The notes beneath the pieces were generated by a model. The model was not told where the DNA came from and searched no databases. It saw only the letters and a program-made list of their open reading frames with translations. From NCBI GenBank assembly GCA_019916065.1, contig CM034238.1, forward strand, positions 1,917,699 through 1,981,698: a DNA stretch of 64,000 bases, in the 5' to 3' direction. Of this stretch, positions 11,601-22,590 are shown piece by piece. The position numbers were made by a program, and so were the translations under genes. The number at the start of each line of letters is the position of its first letter. The first letter of the stretch is position 1. This stretch comes from Vitellaria paradoxa. Lineage: Eukaryota; Streptophyta; Magnoliopsida; Ericales; Sapotaceae.

Positions 11601-14523
11601 AACTACAACAAACAGAAGCCACATGAAGAATGCCATTCAGTACCTTTGTTTTTTTGAACCAGTTCCTTCATTATCCGCATCCCTCAAAAGTACTGTGGCT
11701 TTCCTAGGTTCTGCAGATTCAGCCAGATTAAATGAAAAAAATAAAAATAAGCATATTAGTTAGTTAATGACCAATTGCAAGAGTTTAAACAATAAATGAT
11801 AACAAAAAAATATGAAAATATTTGTTAAGAAAATCGCAATTCAAAACCTCTTTCTTTAAATTTCAAAACTTGCTTAGCTTTGACTTCCTCTAGAGAAGAA
11901 CCACTCTGGCCATCCTCTGTCTTTATGACATCATCTGAGTGAATGACAAAATAAAAACATCACTGTTAAAGAAATAACTTAGCAAACAATAAATGACAGC
12001 ACAATATATATATTTATGTTTGTATATGAAATTATTCGCTAGGAATGTTGCATTTCAAAACCTTTTTCATGAAATTTCAAAACTTGCTCAGTTTCGACTT
12101 CTTTGGGAGAAGAACCGCTCTTGCCATCCTCTGTCCTGACAACATCATCTGAGTGAACCACTAAGTAAAAACATCAAAGTTAAAAGGAAAAACTTAGCAC
12201 TGCCATTGAATACGTGCATATCTGCAGGCATGTTATTGAGTGAAAATGATAAAAGAGTAACATTGCAAACGTATGTCTAAAACAAAAGTGAGCCAGAAGA
12301 ACCTTGAGTACCCTTTGATCGACGTTGATCAAGTGGAGCACGATGCATGGCGTGTTTAACTCCTATTTTCCGGCCTCCAACAGATGAACCATTTTTCAGC
12401 TCAATGGCACGGTTAGCATCTTCTGTAGCAGCACTGTAATTGCATGAAAAGTTAAAACGGATATAAAATGCAAGCAAATACAGAAAGCCATGGGATAAAA
12501 TAAAAATGCTGGCGCCAACGACAACAAGAACAAGAATGGCGACGACAAAGACAAAAAACAAGGTAGTAATCAAAATTTCCACAATATCAACTACAGCATC
12601 CTAAGAGAACCTCAACTAACCATTTATACAAAGCATTGAAAATTAAGAAAGAAGAAAAGAGAAGTGATGTTGCAATACTCCACAGTATCGCAACCAATAT
12701 TCAACTTGTACATAAAAAAAAAAAAATTGATGCACTCTAAAGCATGAATGAACATGCACCCTAAAGAAACCAAACAAATTTAAAGATGCAAAAATCTGGT
12801 CAGTTAAACACGCCAGGTATTAACAACCAAGAATTAACCAATAAATTTACTTTGCCCACGTTGTTGTTCCAACATAACATAATTACATTCTGTCCCATCT
12901 AAAAATGGAAATAGTCGAGAGGCATAGTTATTTTCCATGTTCTTGTTACAAGATTCTGTAAAATAACTTCACTGTTGCAACAGAACTCAGATATCTAGAG
13001 AACATGACTGTCTCACTTGGCAACTGGTTACAAGGTTCTATGGTACTTGATCTGCAAGAGCCATGGAAGAAAGGAATGAACAAACCTCTTCGAATAGCAG
13101 AATACAAGTGAGAAAACTCTCAGATACCACTATGACCTGCCCAGATTGAACACATAGCTAAAAAGCCCCACTTCCAAGCAACTTTGTTCCTCACATAGGT
13201 CCAGGTTTTATCTAACCCAGGTCAAGGGCCCACTATGACAAATTTCTTTCCTTTTTTTTTTTTTTTCCCTTCCATTTATCTAGTTTTCAAATTTTCCTCA
13301 TTCTGATCTTACTAAATCATATAGAATGTTAGGCATGTTGAGTTGACATATATTTGGTCTGATTTATTTATTACATGCCTTTCTAACCATAAGCCAAGGT
13401 TTATCAAGTTCCGTAGCATACTGAAATGCCCAATAATCCCACAAGCAAAATAAGAATAAGAAATGAAGAACCTAAAAGTTTCACAACTCAGGATAAGAAA
13501 AAGAGATTGATATATTTAGTCTTAATTATGTGATAGAATTGCGATTCATATATTAGGCAGTGAAAATAAAACTTCTTGACATGGTTAAAGAATAAAACAA
13601 ACTCCTATCCTATGTGTACTGAACCAATGATAATATTGGGTAAACAAAAGAAAGCAGAAAAAAAAAAAACTTACAACTGCACAAAGCCAAAACCACGGTG
13701 TTTGGTTGACCCTGTAAACATTTTTAAAGGACAAAAGAAACAATTAAAATTGGTAATTTCCAAAACTATGATTAAATGCAAATAATTATTTTTGAGCACA
13801 GAATCAAAATGACCTAGTGTGAGGAGAGTTTAGCTGACAAAGATCCTGAGGAGATGTGAAGAAAATAAGTAAAAGTTTTGAAAATCCACTTAATAACCGA
13901 ACCTAATTCAATTGTACAACTCATCTAAATAAGTTCCCATTCTCAAGAACAAGCACCACAAAGTGGAAAAAATTCTTATTCTTTTTCTATGTTTTCTCGG
14001 TAACCAAATTGACATTAGAAACCAAATAATTCGTACATAAACACCTCATTCTTTTTCTATGTTTTCTCAGTAACCAAATTGCATTAGGAAACAAATAATT
14101 AATACATAAATACATTTACATGAAATGAACACGATGGAATGGCAAATAAACGAAGAACAACGGCAGTTGTTGGAACAAATTGACATTCTTCGATTCAGAA
14201 GAATCAGAACTTACCCTTCTGCATTACCATGAAGCACCGTCTTATGGGGCCGACATCACTGAATGTTTCTTCAAGCTGAAATATCAAAGAACCAAAACTA
14301 ATCTTGAATTAGTTCAGATATGTAAAAGTACGCACACGTAACATATTCACTCGTAATTATTTATATATATATATAGAGAGAGAGAGAGAGACAGAGAGAG
14401 GGGGAGAGAGAGAGAGAGAGGTGCCTGAGAGTTTGTGAAAGAGTATGGCAAATTGGTGACGAACACAGTGTTAGGGCTGTGCTTGTTTTCTCCGTCCTGC
14501 TTCATCGTCTTCTTCTTTCCCAT
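2628..14523 (-). CDS. RBM28/NOP4-like multi-RRM nucleolar RNA-binding protein (3' end outside window)
   Basis: Thirteen exons on the minus strand: 14523-14425, 14275-14215, 13711-13675, 12433-12303, 12148-12062, 11934-11848, 11710-11644, 10367-10234, 3549-3410, 3190-3140, 3051-2969, 2880-2826, 2742-2628. All phases join; 1,147 coding bases give 382 residues. The start is [18 protein letters not shown]1 (about 18-100) has RNP2 VFVTNLP and RNP1 RGFGFVQF; a charged linker follows; RRM2 (about 192-280) has TVILGGL; RRM3 (about 283-375) has LIVRNLP and KGFAFVKF, ending [10 protein letters not shown]. This matches plant RBM28/Nop4 proteins, which act in the nucleolus in ribosome (60S) assembly. The full protein should be about 900-1000 aa, so the C-terminal part is missing here. 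Oddities are a GC donor at intron 1, a duplicated 87-nt exon, and a 6.7-kb intron carrying a copia element. Confidence 0.9.
4104..4293 (+). repeat. 5' LTR of the copia element
   Basis: 190 bp beginning TGTTAGAATTTAGG and ending TTTCAACT, matched by the 3' LTR. Contains an ATTATAAATAAG stretch that could be the element's TATA box, followed by a pyrimidine-rich end. Confidence 0.93.
4294..4305 (+). other. Primer binding site (initiator tRNA-Met)
   Basis: TGGTATCAGAGC immediately after the 5' LTR is the standard complement of the 3' end of plant initiator tRNA-Met used by copia elements. Confidence 0.93.
5001..9230 (+). pseudogene. Copia gag-pol polyprotein, inactivated by stops and frameshifts
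   Basis: One long reading frame from ATG 5001 ([12 protein letters not shown]) to the TGA at 9228-9230. Gag is at about 5001-6000, with a CX2CX4HX4C zinc knuckle ([14 protein letters not shown]). The protease site is at about 6078 (DSSA where DSGA is usual). A GAG-pre-integrase zinc region and integrase follow at about 6440-7100 (HTDIWGP, VDDHSH, SDNALEY). RT is at about 7730-8400 with [11 protein letters not shown] at 8278, and RNase H at about 8760-9100. Breaks: in-frame stops near 5451, 5495, 6069, 7464, 8166, 8406 and 8847, plus two mutually compensating frameshifts at T-runs near 7075 and 7277. It cannot make a full polyprotein, and the integrase/RT junction region is also degraded. Confidence 0.93.
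9230..9237 (+). other. Polypurine tract
   Basis: AAGGGGAG directly before the 3' LTR, in the position used for plus-strand priming in LTR elements. Confidence 0.85.
9238..9426 (+). repeat. 3' LTR of the copia element
   Basis: 189 bp matching the 5' LTR with about 7 substitutions, six of them transitions, and one base less in the T-run. Confidence 0.93.
11790..12220 (-). repeat. Tandem duplication containing an 87-nt exon (two copies)
   Basis: The exons 12148-12062 and 11934-11848 are both 87 nt with the same phase at both ends. They encode similar peptides ([14 protein letters not shown]...VLKF and [14 protein letters not shown]...VLKF). Flanking intron sequence is also similar on both sides, offset by 214 bp, including the donor context GTTTTGAA and the acceptor TTCACTCAG, so a genomic segment was duplicated rather than only the exon. 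Confidence 0.88.
14374..14420. repeat. GA-rich microsatellite in intron 1
   Basis: An (AT)n stretch followed by an interrupted (GA)n tract of about 45 bases just inside intron 1 of the RBM28-like gene. Read on the gene's strand it is a CT run that begins only a few bases after the non-standard GC donor. Confidence 0.8.
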
Positions 14524-14723
14524 GGGCGTTTGCGCAGAGAGAAACGCAACCTGATTCTGGGACTGCTCTCAACTCTTCAAGTGGCGTCGTATATAGGGTT
14601 TGCAACTCGGGTCGGGTTACAACCGAGTGGAACGGCTTCTTCCTGCGCTCGGCGACTCTCTCAACAAGGACAGGGGCGCGATTATTTGCCGATGGTTAGG
14701 TTTAATTTGAGCTACAAAATCTT

Positions 14724-17052
14724 CCTTCAATTTTGACAGCCTTTTTTTAATTAATAAATAAATATAAAATTACACGTGTCAAAATATTATTGGTTCTTTA
14801 GCGATTAAATTGAGCACTACAAAAACTATTATAAGTTTAAAATTTACTAGGTTAATGGGTGCCCATTTCGCAGTACCATTGAGAGTTTGCAGGCAACCGT
14901 TAGCGGCATTATTGTTAATTTTTATTATTTTAAATTTTCTAACGGTCATTAAACTTGTTATTATGAAATTCTATAAGCTTACAAGTTAGTAATTTTACTT
15001 AGGACAAAGTGATCACCTTACGTTACTAAATTTAAAATGTGTAATTTAAGAATTAATTTAAATTATTTTTTATTTTTCTAGAATGGTTTTAAAAAAATAT
15101 TGAAATTCTACATTTTAATATAATAAATAGGTTCACTGCTATGCTTAAATATGGATCACCTAGATTGTATATTAGCAAATTTTTTAAAAATTGTAATTGC
15201 GCAGAGGCATTATTGTTCACATGTCTTAATTATTATGAAGATATTTCACATCCTAAATTAATAACTATTAATTTGACCTATATGTTGATATCTCTCTTAT
15301 TTACTGTATTTTATATTTATACAACTTGGAGTATGGGTTCCAATACTTAAATGGGTATTGTCATTATTTTTTTGAAGATTGCATTAATTGCTTACCGCAA
15401 TATATTATTAGTTATTATAATATATATATTGCTGTGGTTAGATATTTCTTAATTGGTAATTGATGAGCTAATAATTTTTAAACTGTATTTTATTATTTAA
15501 TATAAGAATATTTTATTAGAGTGCTATATTGAATTTAATGTATATTATATAATTGTTTTAGATGATGACATGGAGTTATTATTTATTGATGTGATTAGAT
15601 CTTGGATAAGGATTTGTGTAAATTCAAATTAGTTTCAAATTTTTCATACAATTTGTTCCGAACATTCTAGTTTTGGGACAAGACACACGCTTCTCCACCT
15701 TATCTAGAAAAATCCTTATGAAAGTATTGAAAATAGTTGGCGAGTAAACTACACTTATCACTCTTATACTTTACTTTTAATATCATTTTGAGCTATTTAT
15801 TTTAAATTGTCTCATTTTATCTTATTCTATTATTTTTTTTTAATGATAACTAATAGAGCGAGTGAAAAGACATATTGAAACAAATTAAAATATAAGTCCT
15901 AAAATAAATTTTGTGGTAAAATATATAAGTGTTAAATGTAATTTACCCATGATTGAAACTCTTTTCCTCTCTCTGGCCTCGATTTGTAAACCATATGTAT
16001 CACACTTTACTTATTTACTTATTCGAAGAATGGAATGAGATTTGTTTTCAAAGAAATTAGAAATTCATATTCTTTTAACTAAACAAGGATCAAACTATGT
16101 GCTTTTTTTTATTTTTTCACTTTATTTTAATATTTTTTCCATATAAATTATAAATCAAAATTAAATAAAAAATATTGAAACACATTAGAAATAGTAGATA
16201 ATTAGTTTTAAATAATATTTGAGTAAATGAAAAATAATTAATTAACATTTAAAAATGACAAAAAATTAAAAGTAGTAAATGGTTAAAATGCCATTTAATA
16301 AACACTAAAAAAATCTAATGAGAAGGAGATCATTAAATCAAGTGTAAGATTTGCATTTTGGTGAAACCCATATTATTCCAGTTATTGTAATTGTCATTAA
16401 AAAGCTTACAATGCATTTGTGCTTTGAGCACCCCCAAATTAGCGGTAGTTATTAAAAAATTATCTTAAATTCTATTGAAATTATTAGTAATATATTGTTA
16501 GAAGTCAGGGTACACAAGTAAAACAATGAAAGAGTTTATACTTCAGGAAACAATTTTCCTCTTTTTCTTACTTTGATAATGTAAACATTGCATTTCTAAA
16601 CAAATTGAACACTAGGAATTCGAATGCGTGCAAATATAAAGTGACATTTGATTTATTTTTGTGTTTTCTATTTTCTGTTTTTGTTTTATATGTTAAAAAT
16701 CTTAAAACGAAGAAACAGAAAATGATTTATTCTCCTTGTTTTAATATTTTTCTTATTTTTTTGTTAAAAACTCTCAAAATGACTTTTTATCATTTTTTAT
16801 TTCATGTGTAAACTCATTTTCAGTTTTTGAAAACACAAGTAACCAAATGAAATTTGAGCTGTTTCCTTATTTTCAAAAGCACAAAATGAAAATGAAAAAT
16901 GAACTCAAAACAGAAAACAGAAAATAAAAATAGAAAATAAAAAATAGAAAAACAAACCAAATGACTTCTAAATTTTTCGTGTTCTAATGGAACGACAAAG
17001 GATAGCAAACCAAAAGATCACGATTACAATAAAAATAAAGCCAATAAGACAT
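14724..17052. other. AT-rich intergenic region, no gene
   Basis: After the 5' UTR/promoter side of the RBM28-like gene (about 14,524-14,720) the sequence becomes strongly AT-rich, with only short chance ORFs that lack domains. A possible MITE is present at about 16,630-16,975. Nothing else could be supported. Confidence 0.6.
16630..16975. mobile_element. Possible MITE with TTTTCTGTTTTC-type inverted ends
   Basis: The left part reads ACATTTGATTTATTTTTGTG and then TTTTCTATTTTCTGTTTTTG. The reverse complement of the right part reads GTCATTTGGTTTGTTTTT and continues with the same TTTTCTATTTTC/TTTTCTGTTTTC words. The inverted ends and the length of about 340 bp suggest a degenerate MITE. Its low-complexity ends resemble those of the element at 34,411-35,289. 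No target duplication was fixed. Confidence 0.45.
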
Positions 17053-19722
17053 TCAAGACTTTGGCCTGAGCTCAATTCCCTCGACAATAAGCCCACCTTT
17101 GAGGTGCTCACCCTTGACCTCCCTTAAACCCATTTTCACTTCCTTATCATCACTTCCATCGTTGTAAAACTCTCCTAGTTCAATCTCCCACCATCCATCT
17201 CTCCTCTCCTGAGGGACTTTTCCCTCCATTTTTATAACCCTTGGCCTCATCATTTCACTCCTATTAACAATCCAAATGCGTTCCAATGATTCTTTCCTCA
17301 TTTCTTTAGGACGAAGATAAACCAGTCCCCGTGATTGGTAACTGTCAATTTCGAGTGACACTTCCGAGGGGAGAAAGTCCAACCCATAAGCGCGATTAGC
17401 AAATTTTACAATGAGATAAGCTCCATATTTTGTACTTGGTGACAGCATTCGAGTGTTCATCTTTCCACAGATTTCCAGCCAAGAGATGGTTATTAGCTCC
17501 ACAACTTCATTGAATCTATTGGAATTAATTCACAATTAACAACATATTGGATTAAATTAAAAGCAATTGATATTTTTATGGCACTTTAATTTTTATCACA
17601 GCAAAACACTTGTACTGCATACATTAATAACTGTAAATTATTTTTATAAATCAAAAATTATTCTAACAATATGATTGACTTAAATTAAATTGCTTCATAG
17701 TAAGCTAAGTTGTTTGCCAAATGTACTATATCAATATCATAATGCAATGTCATTTACCTTTCCTTTTTTTTTTTAAAATACATATATATGTGTGTGTATA
17801 TATATATATATATAAATAGAAAAGCCAGTTATATAGAAAAGAAAAATGTTTTGGCAACCTATAAATCTATCCACAAGTCTCCGGTTTTATTTAGATTTTA
17901 AAAAATATATATATTTAGTTATGCTTACAAAGCAGAAGATTAGATAAAGTGGATTTATTTTTTTTATTCTTTTTTTTAATTTTAAAGGGATTGAGGTGGC
18001 CATAGTTAGTTGGGGGTGGGTATGGAAGGTTCATATCTACTTTTCTAGCCAGCCAAAGAAGAAAAGAAAGCATAGAGACAAATTAACATTGTAACCTTGA
18101 TTGGGGGAAAGATTTCCAGCACCAGTAGAGAGAATTGCTTGACCATGTGATTGAAAGATCCCTTGCCCTTAACATGTAACATTTCTTACTCGTGACTCTC
18201 TCCAATGAGAAACTCTGCCAAGCAAAGGAGAAAAAAAAAAAAAAAAAAAAGGGGGAAAAATGCTTCTCCGTGTCACCGTTGGAAGAATCTAATAAAAATA
18301 GTTGTAAGAATGATCTTGCTAATATTATTTTTATAATTAAAGTGTATCTTCATAAAAATTTTTATCCCCATAGACTAATAGCTTGATAATTTTTTTTTTT
18401 TTTTATGTTTTTTGTCTTAATATTCAGCATATTATTATTTAATTTAATCATTCTATTAGCGATTGTTAAATTAATGTAATAGAGATTTTGTCACGTATCC
18501 ATCTCGTTTAAACAACACATGACATTTTGTATTAATAAATTTGATAAAACGTTCGAATCGAAACTTGACTATAAATATAAAGAATTGACTAAAAATAGAT
18601 GGGTTAAAGCGAAATTTCGTGCAAATTATAAAGGTACACTCTAAGTTTTTATTTCTACGAGGATCGGTTTATGCAATGAAATATTAGTGTAATATTTGGA
18701 TGGGAGAAACTTCAAAATCTTCGCCCATTCTTGTGAATAACTTGACAACTTCTCTTAAGTTCAAGCAATTATTTACTATTAAGCATAGTTATTTGAAATG
18801 TCAATTCAACAAAAAGTGATAATTAAGAGAAAGTGTACAAAATGAGATGGATTGTATAATAAATTTACCATTTAGAAAAAAAAATAATCTTCTTTTGATT
18901 ATTAAGATAAAAAAATAATATTTATAATAAACTTCTACAGAAATTCCAATAAGAATGAAGGTTCGGTTTCTTATAATTAAAATGTATCTCAGTAGTTTTC
19001 TGTAATTTAAATAGAAAAACTTGCACCTCTGCCCCATGATTACATCATATATTTTGAATTTTTTAAAATAAATTAAGATTGTTCTCATTAAAAATTTTCA
19101 ATTTTCTCCAATCAAATTTTTATCACATGTTATTTTTATATCACCTCAAGACCAATTTTTAATTTTTTTTAAAATTTTTTCAGAATTCCAAACGTTCCCT
19201 AAGAAAGTGTTTAGTTCGCAGAAATTTGACCAAAAAATATAGTAAAAATATAAAAATTTAATATAAAAGTAATATGTGATAAATTTTAATTAAAAAATAC
19301 AAAAAAATTAATAAAACTTAATAAATTTTTGTTAATTTTACTCAACCAAACACCCCTAAATATTATTCTCACAGATGACGACATAATAACGCGAAGGTGA
19401 TGGATTGACAATTGACGAATTTAGTAAAATTTACCATTTCACCACCATCTAGAAGAACTGGGCTGCACAGCCTGAGAAACAACTCTTTCTTGGACCTAAA
19501 CACCACCGGAGACGCCGACCTGGAGAGAATTTTCCGGTAATCCGGCGGCAGAAAAGCCTCCCAGAGGAGGTCAGATTCCGCCGCGGTATGGACGGCCGAC
19601 GAGACGAGCGACGATCTACACGCATCCCGAGGAGATGTCAGAGACAGGATTCGTGCTATGCAATCTTCTGGCAGAAGATCCAACTTCATCTGATTGTTAT
19701 CGTTGGTATTATCTTCAACCAT
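17053..19722 (-). CDS. F-box protein PP2-B type (F-box plus phloem protein 2 domain)
   Basis: Three exons on the minus strand: 19722-19435, 18214-18096 and 17515-17053; 870 bases, 289 aa. Exon 1 carries the F-box (LDLLPEDCIARILSL, about residues 14-58) and ends LLDGGEM. The 119-nt exon 2 reads SFSLERVTSKKCYMLRARDL then SITW. Exon 3 has VELITISWLEICGKM and the rest of the lectin-like PP2 domain to ELRPKS. Phases (0, then 2) fit exactly, and order and length match the PP2-B family. The F-box should bind SKP1 in an SCF ubiquitin ligase, while the PP2 part may bind glycans or a substrate; the substrate is unknown. An alternative start is the Met at 19,689. Intron 1 holds repeats near 19.1-19.36 kb. 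Confidence 0.9.
19095..19196. mobile_element. MITE family C fragment
   Basis: Shares the core of the 27,106 and 47,227 elements: TTCAATTTTCTCCAATCAAA, a tract with TATCAC and ATATCACC words, and an end reading GAATTCCAAACGTTCCC. Only the right part is clear. Confidence 0.45.
19206..19356. mobile_element. Short MITE family D, TAA target
   Basis: About 150 bp starting GAAAGTGTTTAGTT and ending CAACCAAACACCCC, flanked by TAA on both sides. A second copy with similar ends is at about 60,056-60,197. The size and TWA target suggest a Tourist-like element. It lies in intron 1 of the F-box/PP2-B gene. Confidence 0.5.
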
Positions 19723-20179
19723 ATAAATATCGAAGAACTGGAAATAGAAAGCTACGCACAATGCTAAGCATGAAGAAAACAGACCATTTTTTTGGTACTA
19801 AACCAGACTGGTTTATATATATATATACACGCATATTTGTGCTGTCGTGGAAGCAATATTAGAGTGTTGTCATGATGTCTTTGGTCACGTCGGTAGTTTG
19901 GTGTAACAGATGAGTCATATGACCACATGGTCGCATGGAGTTGGATATATGACAACATCTCCGCGAAAGAAAAAAAAAATTAATTTTTTTAACTAATTAT
20001 TAAAAAATTATATTTTTTATTTATAAGAATTTAAAATTTTATTTTTTAATAGTTAATTTTTTATTTGATTTTTTTCTCTTTAAAATTTCAAAAATTTTAA
20101 ACGAAAAAAATAATTTTAATCATTTTTCAAAAAATTTAAAAATTAAGTTGCCAAAATTTAATTTCTAATTGTGGGTTTG

Positions 20180-20310
20180 CCGAGTTTTAGGCCGGGAAAG
20201 GAGTGTTCAATACGGTCAAGGCATTTCTAGCGTATGAGTCTCTAATGGCATCATCATCCTGGTTCCTTACAAATGATGGATTAGAAAACTGGTCAAATAA
20301 TAAAAATGTT
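20180..20310 (-). pseudogene. Unrecognised C-terminal exon-like fragment
   Basis: Minus-strand reading after a possible acceptor (GCTATCAG) gives a non-repetitive, coding-looking peptide containing LLFDQFSNPSFVRNQ and RDSYARNALTVLNTPFPA before a stop. It has higher GC and a better amino-acid mix than its AT-rich surroundings. I do not recognise the family, and no upstream exon was found within 300 bases. It could be a relic of a larger gene or a chance frame. Confidence 0.25.
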
Positions 20311-20699
20311 TTCTGATAGCTTTTTTTTTTTCTCTTATATATTTTTTTTTCACCAAAATTTGATTTAATTTTTAAAAGCAGTGTGCATGTTGATCTCATT
20401 GGTAAAAAAAAAAAAAAAATTAATTTAAAAAATTTTCATCCGTTTAAGTAGAAATTACCCATTTAAGTAAAAAAAAAGTAATGAAAACGTTATGTTTTAT
20501 TTTTTCTAGTTTTTATCTAAATATATGTAAGTTTTTTTATTTTTTTATTCTTACTAATGCCATTAATATGGCTAAAATTTATAATTTCTAAAAAAATTAA
20601 AATTTAAAAAGATCATATACGATGAAAAAAAGTTAGCGAAAAAGCTGGTGGCTTTTTGGAATTCAAACAAATAAATCGATTCCACATTAAATTTCGTAG

Positions 20700-21350
20700 T
20701 ATTTCATAGGGATGTCAAATAGACTCATATTCGACAGGTATCTATTTTATCCGCTCCGTTTGGAAGGGGTATAAGGATGTTAGTCATAGGAACGGGGAGG
20801 GGGATGTGTATAGAGGTTTGAGATATTACCCGAACAAGTACAGGGATTAGGGTGGAGACGAGTACGATAGTCCTCATATCACCCTATACCATATAAATAT
20901 TTATTTATTAATTTATATATATATATGTTTTAATTTTTATTTAATATATATAAATATTTATAATAATTTTTAATATTTATTTTATACATATAATTTATAA
21001 TAGTTAGTATGTTTGGTGGATAAACAGAGACAAATATGAGAAATTCATTACTGGGGTTGTTTGGAGTAAGAAAAAATGAGATAAATTGAGATAAATTGTG
21101 ATTTGGGGAGAGTTCGTAATGCGTACAGTGAGAGAAAAAAGTTAATATAATATAAAGTTAACAGAGATTTATAAAAATTTTTAAAAATTTTCATCAAACT
21201 ATTACAAACTAAACGGAGCCACTAAGTGGAGATGGATTTGGTTCAAAATTATTTTTCCGGAATGAGAATAGAGACATGGACAAATAAGAATATTGCTAAA
21301 TGAAAATGAAGACGAAAAAGGTCACGCCGATCCTATATCCGTCTAGTCCA
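20700..21350. repeat. Degenerate dispersed repeat interrupted by a MITE
   Basis: A GC-richer block (20,700-20,900) with words such as GGGATGTCAAATAG and CGGGGAGGGGGATG resembles degenerate repeats scattered in plant genomes. Similar-looking text resumes at about 21,225-21,350, after the MITE at 21,053-21,220. Confidence 0.35.
21053..21220 (-). mobile_element. MITE family A, copy 1
   Basis: 168 bp between 3-bp ACT duplications. On the minus strand it begins GGCTCCGTTTAG, carries the family core around CTCTGTTAACTTTATAT and CGCATTACGAACTC, and ends ACTCCAAACAACCCC. Four other copies occur in the window (22,421; 47,661; 48,738; 58,661). Confidence 0.7.
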
Positions 21351-22420
21351 CATATTTAGTATTTCGGATATTTTTGTGATGACTCCTGTGGTACACACAT
21401 ATCAAGGACTGTTGGATTGGTCTGCCACACTAACATTTCTCTTCAAATTACTTGCATCTAATAAAAATTAAATTACTTAAAGGGTAAATCATTACTAATT
21501 TGTATATATCTCAAGCAATCCTCGAATTCTTAAAATTAACAATCAAATAAATTTTTTAGTGATCTTAAGAAGACTTAAACTCAATATTTTATCAATTGAA
21601 TTAACCCTCGAAGTTACATTTTGATAAAATGGTCATAAAAATAAATTGTAGTTTTTATATGTATATGTATATTTTATTGGTAAAGAAAATATTGTATTAA
21701 AAGATATTAAGGGGATGGCACCTCCCTACTTAAGTAATTTATTCGGTAATATATTATACATTTTTATAATTAAATGGTATATCGATTATTTATTATACGT
21801 ATAATATGATTATTAATATGTTTAAATTATAATATTTTTCTCATAAAGTATTAGCTCAAAACGTTTCGTATCATTATATATTGTGCATAAAAATATATTT
21901 CTAGTTAGAATACAATAAAAAAAAATAATTTTATAATTTACACTTTGAAAAATGGCCACACAACTTGTTGATAAAAAAAATTATAAGTAAAGGTTTATAA
22001 AATTTTAAACAGAAATGTAAATTCTTAAGTAAAATTTAATATAAATAATGTTTGGTCAAAGTCAAACATTGAATTCACTAATCAAAATGAAAATTTCTAT
22101 TAATCAACAAATTTTCATGTTTTGATTAATATTAAATTAGAAATTTTGAACTAAAAAATTTATATATTTGTATAATTATAAGTTTTTTAACAAAAAGAAT
22201 ATTTTTTTTATAAAGTGCGAACAAAATTGTCTTTATTAATTTAACGTTTTTTTTTTTTACAAAAGGGTAATTTAAATTTTTAATTCAAAATTTTATTTTA
22301 TTTGTAAATATATTTATACACATTAAACATTAACAAATAGAAAAAATTCATTATAATTATTTGATGTAACAAACGTTACAATCTCATTCTCATTCTGGTT
22401 ATTGGCAACCAAATATACAT

Positions 22421-22590
22421 GGGGCCCGTTTGGTTTGTAAAAATTTACTGAAAATCTCCAAAAATCTCTATAAATCTCTGTTAACTTTATATCACATCAA
22501 CTTTTTTCTCTCACTGCACGCATTACGAACTCCCCCCAAATCACAATTTATCTCAATTTATCTCATTTTTTCTTACTCCAAACAAACCCC
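22421..22590 (+). mobile_element. MITE family A, copy 2
   Basis: Starts GGGGCCCGTTTGGTTTG, contains CTCTGTTAACTTTATATCAC and GCACGCATTACGAACTCC, and ends CTCCAAACAAACCCC. This is the clearest copy and serves as the family reference. Confidence 0.72.

Noticed and set aside
15141..15350. 69-codon ORF in AT-rich DNA
   Set aside because: AT-biased composition without domain or splice sites; likely chance.
17053..17502. Treating the PP2 part as a separate 149-aa gene
   Set aside because: The frame extends upstream to an acceptor at 17516, and a matching 119-nt exon at 18096-18214 joins it to the F-box exon.
18801..19088. 95-codon ORF on the minus strand
   Set aside because: AT-rich, Phe/Ile/Tyr-heavy chance frame inside the F-box gene intron.
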